NCBI GenBank assembly: GCA_036264355.1
Contig: DATARD010000019.1
Span: 1 to 64,000 of the forward strand
DNA length: 64,000 nucleotides
Origin: UBA5704 sp036264355
Lineage (GTDB): Bacteria > Acidobacteriota > Thermoanaerobaculia > Multivoradales > UBA5704
Reading direction: 5' to 3'
Shown here piece by piece: positions 50,001 to 64,000 of this stretch (position 1 is its first letter; each line of letters begins with the position of its first letter). The notes beneath the pieces were generated by a model. That model saw only the letters and a list, made by a program, of their open reading frames with translations. It was not told the DNA's origin and ran no database searches. The position numbers and the translations under genes were made by a program.

Positions 50001-50417
50001 CAGATCGACCACCGGCAGGGCGCAGGCGCTGCTCCCCGCGGCGATCTCCTGCACCGGCTCGCTGCCGGCGAGACGGAACGTCGTGCGCAAGGAATCGTGC
50101 CGCGCGATGACCGACGCCAGGGACCGGCGTAGGCGGCCGGGATCCAGGAGACCGGTGATGCTGACCGGCGTGGCGATGTTGTAGGCCGCGTCGCCCGGCG
50201 CCAGGCGGTCGAGAAACCACAGACGCTGCTGCGCGAACGACAGCGGCGGCGGGCCGGCCGTGCGGTCTCTCGGCAGCAGCGCCGGGACCGCCGGAGAGCC
50301 CGCGGCGTCTTCGCTGCGCTTCTTGTCCCGCAGCTTCTCGAACAGGCGTGCCCGCTCCGCCAGCGAGAGGCTCGCCAGCCGCTGGCTCATCGGGTCCGGC
50401 TTGCCCGGGTCGCTCAT
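47034..50417 (-). CDS. NRPS module C-A-T, substrate unassigned
   Basis: A 1127-residue single module: docking-like N-terminus (LASLSLAERARLFEKLRDKK), C about 50-485 (HHIISDGRSNG, GLIGFFVNTLVLRGDL), A about 495-985 (YTSGSTGWPKG, NDYGPTEATV, RTGDLARR, TANGKVDL), T about 1010-1080 (LGGHSLLLARV) and a basic C-terminal helix (RARQQRQGLELQRRRSAE). Pocket residues by eye: D-A-L-H-I-G-D-V, no match I can name. The C domain shares long near-identical blocks with the module at 43630 (QYADFAVWQRRWLAGEVLE identical), pointing to module duplication with a diverged A domain. 4-bp overlap with both neighbours. Confidence 0.92.
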   Translation of the reverse strand: MSDPGKPDPMSQRLASLSLAERARLFEKLRDKKRSEDAAGSPAVPALLPRDRTAGPPPLSFAQQRLWFLDRLAPGDAAYNIATPVSITGLLDPGRLRRSLASVIARHDSLRTTFRLAGSEPVQEIAAGSSACALPVVDLAALAGGRGEAEALRLRDEDAARPFDLAAGPLLRSALLRLGPERHLLLLNLHHIISDGRSNGVLVRELTSLYDLGAGASLPELPIQYADFAVWQRRWLAGEVLERQAALWRRRLAGMPPALDLPSDRPRPPVRSSRGAFRELALEPALVLRLKEVARRQEATLFTVLLAVYQALLCRWTGQDDLCVGVPVANRNRREVAGLIGFFVNTLVLRGDLSGAPGLGELLKRLKQVTLEAFEHQDLPFEKLVEVLRPQRDPSRSPLVQVLLTLQNTPGAVLAAGGLRLELIPPPGRAAKGDVSVSLSEGEDGRLGGALTYSTDLFDATTMQRFAAHFAALLDTAAADPQRSLADLSFLSAGEMAQLLREWNDTRGAADPLPLHLRFAAQAMATPQAVAVETATRSLTYRELSDRAGRLARRLVALGAGPEVVVAVQADRSPELILGALGVWMAGGVYLPLDPSHPAERRAWALADSGAAFLLAAGEEILPAFSGPVLRLHEEIGETEEVGDLPPWHGLDNLAYVFYTSGSTGWPKGVMVPHRGLANLSEQTSEQTALFAAGPGSRVLLFASPAFDASLLDLALALGSGATLCLVPGRELPGLAAILRERAITHLHLPPSALAALAEGGPPEGLACVILGGEICPAPLAARWGAGRRLFNDYGPTEATVFATVDELRQGRLTTGRPLAGVAAHLLDRGLHPVPLGVAGEVCLAGAGLARGYLGRPDLTAERFVPHPCAGPEERGARLYRTGDLARRLPDGCLDVLGRIDRQVKIRGIRVELGEIEAALRRHPGVREAAVLTRSVGDGGGDGLSLVAWVSPAGAVEPGELRAFLRESLPAPVVPPAVFALDRLPLTANGKVDLDALARLEPASGGVSGGVVRSEEAPPRNELEQAVAAAWCEVLGLPSVSRTESFFDLGGHSLLLARVQSRLAETLRREVPLLKLFEHPTVESLAAWLDGTDGKVRPDPDHQRRARQQRQGLELQRRRSAEKGAPR

Positions 50418-53400
50418 CCGCCGGCCGGCCTCCGCACCGCGCGCCGGCGTTGCAGCTCCAGGGCCTGGCGCTGGCGTGCCGTGCGGTCCCGGCTCTCGCC
50501 TCCCTTGGCAGGCGCCGTCCCGTCCTCCCCGTCCAGCCAGGCGGCCAGGGCGCCGACGGTGGGCAGCTCGATGAGCTTGAGCAGCGGCACCTGCCGGTCG
50601 AGGCGCTCGGCGAGCAGGGCCTGGACACGGGCCAGGAGCAGCGAGTGCCCGCCGAGGTCGAAGAAGCTCTCGTCGACTCCCACCCGGTCGCGCCCGAGCA
50701 CTTCCGACCAGAGACCGGCCACCAGGCGCTCGGTCTCGCTGCGCGGCGCGGTGGGCTCGCGCGCCGGAACGGCAGGCAGCGGCAGCGCGCCGAGCGCCTG
50801 CCGATCCACCTTGCCGCCGGGCACCAGCGGCAACGCCGGCAGCGCCACGAAGACAGCGGGAACCATGTGCTCCGGCAGACGGCGCCGCAGATGCGCCCGG
50901 AGATCGGCTTCCGGAGCCTCCGCCGTCTCGTGCAGCGCCCGGTTCAACACCAGATAGGCCACCAGGCGCCGGCCACCGCCACCGATGCCGCCGACATTGC
51001 CATCGTCGCGCGCCAGCACCACCGCCTGGCTCACCACCGGATGGTCGTGCAGGACGGACTCGATCTCGCCCAGCTCGATACGGAAGCCGCGTATCTTCAC
51101 CTGGCCGTCGAGCCGTCCCAGCACCTCGATGTCACCGTCCACCCGGCGCCGCGCCAGATCACCGGTCCGGTACATCCGCGCCCCCGCCACCCGTGCGAAC
51201 GGATCGGGCCGGTAGACCGCCGCCGTGAGGTCCGGACGGCCGAGATACCCGCGCGCCAGGATCTCGCCGCCGATCCACAGCTCGCCGGCCACGCCGACCG
51301 GCAGCGGCTGCTGGTGGCCGTCCAGCAGGTAGACCCGCGCATTGTCGATCGGCCGGCCCACCGAAGGGTCGCGGTCTTCGCGTTCGTCCAGGACGGCCGG
51401 CGCAAAGGTGGTGACCACCGTGGCCTCGCTGGGACCATACAGGTTGACCACCGCGAAGGGGAGATCGCGGCGGGCGATCCGGTGCAGCCGGTCGCCGCCC
51501 ATACAGAGGCGGCGCAAGGAGGTGGCCGCCGCGTCCGGCTCGGCCAGGAAGGCTTCGCCGAGCGGAGTGGGCAGGAACGACATCGTGATCCGCTCGCGGG
51601 CGAGCCAGCCCGCGAGGCGCGACGGCGAGAGGCGTGTTTCCTCGTCCGGAAGGTGGATGGCGGCTCCCGACGTCAGCAGGGCCCAGAGCTCCCAGACCGC
51701 GCCATCGAAAGCGGGACCGGCGGCCAGGGTGCACCGGTCGTCCGGAGCGACCGGCAGGGCGTGGCGGTACCAGGAAAGGAGATTCATCAGTGCGCCGCGC
51801 GTCGCCGCGACCCCCTTCGGCCGCCCGGTCGAGCCGGAGGTAAAAATAATATAAGCGAGGTTTCCGGACGCTCCGCGCCGTTCCGGCGGTCCAGCGTCCG
51901 CGACACCCTCGGCTCCGACCGCTCCAAGAATGATCTCGGCATCATCGATCGCGAGCACGGCTCGGGCGCCGCCGATCCGGCCGGCCAGGGCTCCCAGGGT
52001 CAGCACCACCGGTGTGGCGGCGTCGTCGAGGGCCGCGGCGATCCGCTCGTCCGGATAGGCGGGATCGAGCGGTAGATAGGCACCTCCGGCCTTGGCGACC
52101 GCCAGGGCCGCCAGGAACATCTCCTCCGACCGCGGCACCAGGGAGCCGACCGGCACCTCCGGCCCGACCCCCAGGCGGCGCAGCCGCCAGGCCAGCCGGT
52201 TGGCGCGCCGATCGAGCTCCCCATAGGTGAGGACGCGGACGCCGCCCGCCGCGCCGGCGGGGGACACCACCGCCGGAGATCCGGGCCGCGCTGCCGCCCA
52301 CGCCTCGACCAGCCCCGCCGGCGAGCCCTCGCGCGGCCACTCGACCGCGGTCCGGTTCCAGCCGTCCAGGAGCTGCCGGCGTTCCAGATCGCCGAGCATG
52401 TCCAGCTCCGAAACCCGCCGCGTGCAATCGGCGAGGGCCGCGGCGAGGAGAGACCGGAAATGGCCGACCATGCGCGCCGCCGTGGCGGCCTCGAACAGGT
52501 CGGTGCTGTAATTCAACGAGCCGCTCAGCCCTCCCCCGTCGTCAGGCTCGAACGCCAGGTCGAGGTCGAACTTCACCAGGCCCGGATCGGGATGCAGGAC
52601 CTCGAGAGAAAGATCACCGAAGTCGAGCGGAGGCTTCGGCGTGTTGAGCAGGGAGAGCGACACCTGGAAGATCGGCGTGCGGCTCGGGTCGCGCTCCGGC
52701 CGCAGCTCCTCGACCAGCTTCTCGAACGGGAGGTCCTGATGCGCGAAGGCTTCGAGGGCGATCTCGCGCACCCGCGCCATGAGACCGGAGAGCGCCAGGT
52801 CGCCGGCGACGTCGGCGACGTCGGCGCGCAGCGCCAGGGTGTTGACGAAGAAACCGATCAGATCCTTGAGCTCCGGGCGGCTCCGGTTCGCCACCACGGA
52901 GCCGACCGCGAAATCGGTCTGCCCGGTGTACCGGTGCAGGAGGATCTGGAGGATCGACATCAGCACCATGTAGGGGGTCGTCCCCTCCCGCCTGGCCAGG
53001 GAGTGTACGCCGGCCGTCTCGGAGGCGGAGAGATGCAACGGATCGGCCGCCCCCCGGGAGCTTTTGAGCGGCGGACGCGGGTGGTCGATGGGAAGCTCCA
53101 GGGGCGGCGGCAGGTCGCCGAGGCGCCGCCGCCAGACGGCGAGCTGCTGCTCCAGCCGCTCCCCGCTCAGCCACTGCCGCTGCCAGAGAGAAAAATCGGC
53201 GTACTGGATGGACAAGGGCGGCAGCGCGGCGCAGGGATCATCTCCCCGGAGAGCGGCACGATACAACGCGAGCAGGTCGCGGATCAGGATTCCCACGGAC
53301 CAGCCGTCGCTGACGACATGGTGCTGCACCAGCACCAGGACGTGCCGCTCGGGAGCCAGGCGCAGCAGGGCGGCGCGGACCAGCGGTCCGGCGGAGAGGT

Positions 53401-53862
53401 CGAAAGGAAGATTGAAGATGTCCCGGCAGAGCCGGTCGATCTCGCCGATTTCCGGGTTGGCTTGGCACGCCAGGTCCACCATCGGCAGGGGGATCTCCAG
53501 CGCCGGCGCGATGAGCTGCACCGGAGCTCCGTCGAGCACGGCGAAGGTGGTGCGCAGCGATTCGTGGCGGGAGCAGACCGCCGCCAGGGCACGCCGCAGC
53601 GCGGTGCGGTCCAACGGACCGCGGACCAGCGCCGCCATGGGCACGTTGTAGACCGGGTCCTCCGGGGCCACCCGGTGCAGGAACCAGAGGCGCTGCTGCG
53701 CGAATGACAGCGGAGGCGGCGAGCCCGGATCGGTCCGGCGGGGGATCGACGCCGATGCTTCCTCCCTGGGGGGAGCCTCCTGCTCCTTCTTCCGGCGCAG
53801 CTTTTCGAACAGGAGAGCCCGCTCTTCCTGGGACAGCCGTGCCAGGCGCTCCGTGACGTCGC

Positions 53863-53866
<4 letters not shown>
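50414..53866 (-). CDS. NRPS module C-A-T, substrate unassigned
   Basis: A 1150-residue single module. N-terminal docking-like helix (LARLSQEERALLFEKLRRKK), C about 50-500 (HHVVSDGWSVG, LIGFFVNTLALRADV), A about 510-1020 (FTSGSTGRPKG, NLYGPSEATV, RTGDLARR, GGKVDR in place of NGKxDR), T about 1045-1115 (LGGHSLLLARV), basic C-terminal helix (RTARQRQALELQRRRAV). Pocket residues D-G-W-S-C-G-L-V, unrecognised; the FLPTPLGEAF segment is shared with the A domain of the 37175 gene, so those two may be related in specificity. The frame is open further upstream, but the ATG at 53864-53866 overlaps the previous stop by 4 bp and starts the docking helix. Confidence 0.92.
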
Positions 53867-60483
<6,617 letters not shown>

Positions 60484-60501
60484 CGCAGAGTCTCTGGAGC
60501 C

Positions 60502-63500
60502 CTAGGGCACGGTAACGCCGAGCTCCTGCATTTTTTCCAGTGCCTCCTCCGGCGACAGCCCTTCGACCAGCGCCAGGAGGCTTTCGAGATCGTCCTCCGC
60601 CACCTCTGCGCCACCCTGCTCGCGGGCGATGACCGCCGCCAGCTCGCCCACCGTCGGCGCCTCGAACAGAACGGTCACCGGCAGGTCCACCATGAACAGG
60701 GTGCGGAGCTGGGTCGCCATCTGGATCGCCAGCAGGGAGTGCCCCCCCAGCTCCAGGAAGTTGTCGTCACGGCCGATGGGCTGGATGCCGAACAGCTCCT
60801 CCCAGACGTCGGCGACCCGCTGCTCCAGCTCATTCCGCGGCTCGACGAACGGGATGGCGATCCCGGTCCTGCCGGCCCGTGCCTGCCCCTGCTGCCCGGC
60901 GCGCAGTGTCTCCATCTGCGCCAGGAAGGTGTCCATGGTGAAGGAGTCGGTTTCCGCGATCAGCGCTTCGAGGTTGCGCGCCGAAACCACCGCCCGGGTC
61001 AGCGGCGTGGCGAGCAGCCGGCGCAACGCCTCGCCGCTCCCGGCGGGCGGCGTGCCATAGGTCTCCAGGTTCTGGCGGAGCTGCTCCGGCGAGACGCCGG
61101 GCAGCACCGAGGAGCCGAGAGCGAGCCAGCCGTCCCACTGGTAAGGGTCCCAGTGCACCGCGACCGTCTCCACGCCTCCGCTGCCCGCCTGTGCGGCGCG
61201 GCTCTGGGCAAGGGCGTCCACGTAGGCGCCGGCCGCCGCGATGTCGAGCTGCCCGAGGCCGCCGGCAAAGGTCAGCGTCGAGCCGGTGAGCGCGAGGAAC
61301 GGCGGCGCTTCCTCTTCAGAGAGAATCGCCAGCAGCGTCTCGGCGCCCTGCACCACCGGGCGCAGCGACGCCGCCAGGCTCTCCGGGGTCTTGAGCTGGA
61401 TCAGACCGCCGGTGAAGAAACCGGTGGTGTGCAGGACCCCGTCCAGCCGGCCGAAGCGCTCCCGGGCCGCGGCCAGCGCGGTCCGCGCCTGGACCGGATC
61501 GGCGATGTCGGCGCGCAGGACGGCGATCCCCGCCACCGGCTCCAGGGCGAGCAGCCGCCGGATCGCCGCGCCGGCCACGTCCTGACCCGGCGGGACCTCG
61601 GGCAGCCCTTGCCAGCCCTCCCATTTCTCGCGCGCCGGAAAGTCGGGCGGCAGGACCAGCGCCGCTCGCGCTCCCAGGGTGCCGGTGAGGTACTCCGCGG
61701 CGCCCAGCCCGACGGCGTGCACGGCATCGGTGATCAGGTAAGCGCCGCCGGCCCGCAGGCGGCTCGCCGCGGGCTCAACCGGCTCCGGCAGGCGCAGCCG
61801 CTCGAAGCGGCGCACCCAGCGCTGGCGCCCGCGGTAGGCAACCGCCGGCTCGACGTCTGTTCCAGCAGCCGGCGCTCCGGCGGCCGACAGCTCGGCGAGG
61901 AGCTGATCGGCAAGGCGCTCTTCGGCCGGCGAGCCGGGCGGCGCCGGCACGGCGTCGATGCTGCAGCAGGTGAGGTGGGACGACTCCTGGTGGATGACCC
62001 GGCATGCCCCCAGGATGGTCGCCTTCGCCGGCTCGACCCGGTCGCCGTCCACCACTTCATGGAGATGGCTCGCCACCATGCCGATGCGGATGTCGGCCCC
62101 GGCCGGACCGCCGCCGCCGGAAGCTCCCGCGGCGCCGGTGAGAGCCTGCTCCAGGAACATCAGGCTGAGCAGACCCGCCTGCTGCGCCTCGTCATATGAA
62201 GATGGCGAGGACGCTTCACCGCTCACCCCCCAGAGATGGAGGATCCGGCCGGGCATGCGGCCGGAATTCCCGGCGCGCAGGACCTTGACCAGCTCGTCGT
62301 ATCCCGCGCGCCCGGCCGGATCGAGCGCGTAGACGCCGTCTCCGCCGTCTCCGCCATCTCCTAAATTGGCGAAGCCGGCTCCGCGGTCCCCGGGCAACAC
62401 GGTCGCCACCCGGTGGCCGGCCTGGCGCAGCTTGCCGGCCAGCCGCTCGCCGAGCCCGCGGCTCGAAACGCCGGAGAAGATCAACCAGCCCGCCGCGTCG
62501 TCCGGTCCCGTCTGATCCGATTCCATCAAGGCGGCCAGCAGGCCGGCCGTCGAGGCCAGGCCGGCCGGTGGCGCCTGACGCCAGACCGGCAGCCAGCCCC
62601 AGTCGGCGACGTCCCCGCTGTCCGCCGCCGCGGGAGCGGCCACCCGGCGCGCCGGCTCACCGCGCCGCGGTGGATCGATCCAGCAGCGCACGCGTTCGAA
62701 GGGATAGGTCGGCAACGGCACCCGCAAACGGCGCTCCCCGCCGTGGAAAGCCGGCCAGTCGACGGCACACCCCGCGGTCCAGAGCCTTCCCGCCGCCTCC
62801 AGCAGGTGCTCGACGTCTGATCGCTCGGAGCGCTCCTCGCTCGCCCGCCGCAGGGTGGACACCGCGGTCAATCCCATCGGGCCCGCCGGGGCCGCCGGGT
62901 GCTGCCGCGCCAGGGTGCCGAGAGTCGCTCCCGGCCCCACCTCGACGAGCACGGTCTCGCGCGCCGCCAGCAGCTCGCCGAGCCCTTCGGCGAAGCGCAC
63001 GGTGCCGACCATGTGCCGCACCCAGTAGGACGGGTCCGCCAGGTCGTCCGGGGTGATCCAGGTGCCGGTGACGTTGGAGAGATAGGGGATCTCGGGGCTC
63101 CGCGGAGTGAGCCCCCGCACCAGCTCCCGGAGCTCCGCCACCGCCGGCTCCATCATCGCGGTGTGGAAGGCATGCGTCGTCTGCAGGCGGAGCGAGCTCA
63201 CCCCGCGCGCCGTGAGGAGCCGGTCGAGCGCCTCGATCGCCTCGGAAGGGCCGCCGGCGACGCAGAAATGCGGCCCGTTGGTGGCCGCCAGGCAGAGGCG
63301 GGAGTCGGCCTCGGCCAACAGCGGCCGGACCGCCTCCTCCGCCAACGGCACGGCGAGCATCGCGCCGCCGGGCAGCCCCTGGATCAGCCGCGCGCGCCGC
63401 GCCACCAGCTTCAGCGCATCCTCCAGCGAGAGCACGCCGGCCAGCGTGGCCGCCACGTATTCGCCGAGGCTGTAGCCGATCATCGCCTGCGGCAGGATTC

Positions 63501-64000
63501 CCCAGCTCATCAGCAGGCGGGCGAGCGCGTACTCGACGGCGAAGCAGGCCGGCTGGGCGACCGCGGTCTCCGCCAGGCGCGCCGCCGCGGGGTCCTGCTC
63601 GGCGCCGCCCCGACGCAGCATGGCGCGCAGGTCGAGCCCCGCCGCGCCGGGTGCCGTCGGCGCCAGGTCTGAAAAAATCGCCTGCCGCACGTCGAGCCCC
63701 AGCTCCGGGCGCAAACCCTCCGCGCACAGGTCGAAGGCTGCGCGGAAAGCGGGCTCGGCGTCATACAGGCCGCGGGCCATGCCGACGTACTGGTCGCCCA
63801 GGCCGGGGAAGAGAAAAGCCACCGGCCGGTCTCCCGTCCCCTCGCACCGCCCTGCCGCGCCGGCGCCCTCCGCACGGAGTGAGGCCACCGCCGAGGCCGC
63901 GTCCCGGACGACGAGCGCGCGCCGGTGGTCGAGCCCCTTGCGGCCCATCTGGAGAGTCCACGCCAGGTCGGCAAGCGGCAGATCCGGATGCGCCTCGAGG
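60502..64000 (-). CDS. PKS module, C-terminal part (AT, degenerate KR, T), cut by window edge
   Basis: About 1165 C-terminal residues are visible; the frame is open at base 64000 and starts in the KS-AT linker (LEAHPDLPLADLAWTLQMGR), so a KS should lie beyond the edge. AT: VAFLFPGLGDQYVGMARGLY, nucleophile GYSLGEYVAATLAG, THAFHTAMMEP (malonyl type). KR-like region: the NADPH loop reads AYLITDAVHAVGLGAAEYL in place of the TGGxGxxG form, and the catalytic Tyr of VDYCAANAF reads LDIAAAGAYVDAL, so reduction is not expected. T: FLELGGHSLLAIQM. The tail LSPEEALEKMQELGVTVP may dock to the next NRPS. An internal Met near 63948 is not a real start. Confidence 0.9.
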   Translation of the reverse strand, partial: LEAHPDLPLADLAWTLQMGRKGLDHRRALVVRDAASAVASLRAEGAGAAGRCEGTGDRPVAFLFPGLGDQYVGMARGLYDAEPAFRAAFDLCAEGLRPELGLDVRQAIFSDLAPTAPGAAGLDLRAMLRRGGAEQDPAAARLAETAVAQPACFAVEYALARLLMSWGILPQAMIGYSLGEYVAATLAGVLSLEDALKLVARRARLIQGLPGGAMLAVPLAEEAVRPLLAEADSRLCLAATNGPHFCVAGGPSEAIEALDRLLTARGVSSLRLQTTHAFHTAMMEPAVAELRELVRGLTPRSPEIPYLSNVTGTWITPDDLADPSYWVRHMVGTVRFAEGLGELLAARETVLVEVGPGATLGTLARQHPAAPAGPMGLTAVSTLRRASEERSERSDVEHLLEAAGRLWTAGCAVDWPAFHGGERRLRVPLPTYPFERVRCWIDPPRRGEPARRVAAPAAADSGDVADWGWLPVWRQAPPAGLASTAGLLAALMESDQTGPDDAAGWLIFSGVSSRGLGERLAGKLRQAGHRVATVLPGDRGAGFANLGDGGDGGDGVYALDPAGRAGYDELVKVLRAGNSGRMPGRILHLWGVSGEASSPSSYDEAQQAGLLSLMFLEQALTGAAGASGGGGPAGADIRIGMVASHLHEVVDGDRVEPAKATILGACRVIHQESSHLTCCSIDAVPAPPGSPAEERLADQLLAELSAAGAPAAGTDVEPAVAYRGRQRWVRRFERLRLPEPVEPAASRLRAGGAYLITDAVHAVGLGAAEYLTGTLGARAALVLPPDFPAREKWEGWQGLPEVPPGQDVAGAAIRRLLALEPVAGIAVLRADIADPVQARTALAAARERFGRLDGVLHTTGFFTGGLIQLKTPESLAASLRPVVQGAETLLAILSEEEAPPFLALTGSTLTFAGGLGQLDIAAAGAYVDALAQSRAAQAGSGGVETVAVHWDPYQWDGWLALGSSVLPGVSPEQLRQNLETYGTPPAGSGEALRRLLATPLTRAVVSARNLEALIAETDSFTMDTFLAQMETLRAGQQGQARAGRTGIAIPFVEPRNELEQRVADVWEELFGIQPIGRDDNFLELGGHSLLAIQMATQLRTLFMVDLPVTVLFEAPTVGELAAVIAREQGGAEVAEDDLESLLALVEGLSPEEALEKMQELGVTVP

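Overview
The window is GC-rich, densely coded bacterial DNA. I infer an Acidobacteriota-type genome, possibly Thermoanaerobaculia-like. The basis is the mix of tandem DUF3857/transglutaminase proteins, a lipase-maturation-factor protein, PEGA-domain and Uma2 proteins, HTH-TPR proteins and Hx3-4CxxC zinc-motif proteins. No rRNA, tRNA, CRISPR or intact insertion sequence was seen, so the taxonomy is an inference and Myxococcota remains an alternative.

Layout. 1-11.4 kb: end of a membrane/coiled-coil protein, acetyl-CoA synthetase, a NUDIX hydrolase, an outer-membrane barrel, phosphoketolase, a Uma2 protein, a small membrane protein and two tandem DUF3857 transglutaminase-fold proteins, one of which has lost its catalytic residues. 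11.5-21 kb: GT39-type membrane glycosyltransferase with TPRs, zinc-ribbon protein, strong bidirectional terminator, PEGA protein, GT2 glycosyltransferase, lipase maturation factor, an aberrant NtrC-type response regulator, YkgJ cysteine-cluster protein, a Tat-exported HisC-like aminotransferase and a VOC protein.

21.2-31.3 kb is accessory. A 42-bp tandem repeat array abuts a five-gene operon of zinc-motif, TPR and XRE proteins. Divergent from it lie two 497-codon HTH-TPR paralogues. Each is followed by a convergent small gene encoding DNGCxxDPNGxC repeats; one copy has a signal peptide and a frameshift, the other is a 5'-truncated remnant. Pairing a cytosolic HTH-TPR protein with a secreted repeat peptide resembles RRNPP peptide-signalling systems and is my main candidate for an undescribed system. 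After it come a 45-bp inverted repeat, small unknown genes and an intact plus a truncated 2-oxoglutarate oxygenase.

31.3-37.1 kb: hybrid histidine kinase, a large unknown protein, a deleted amidohydrolase remnant and a secreted alpha/beta hydrolase. 37.2-64 kb: a minus-strand NRPS/PKS locus running off the right edge. Read in transcription order it is [KS]-AT-KR(inactive)-T; C-A-T-C-A-T; C-A-T; C-A-T; C-A-T; KS-AT-T-C-A-T. The five complete genes are joined by 4-bp start/stop overlaps. Binding-pocket residues I extracted by eye suggest Gly-like, Val, unassigned, unassigned, Asp, (malonate), unassigned. No thioesterase, MbtH-like protein or phosphopantetheinyl transferase is in view, so the assembly line is incomplete here.
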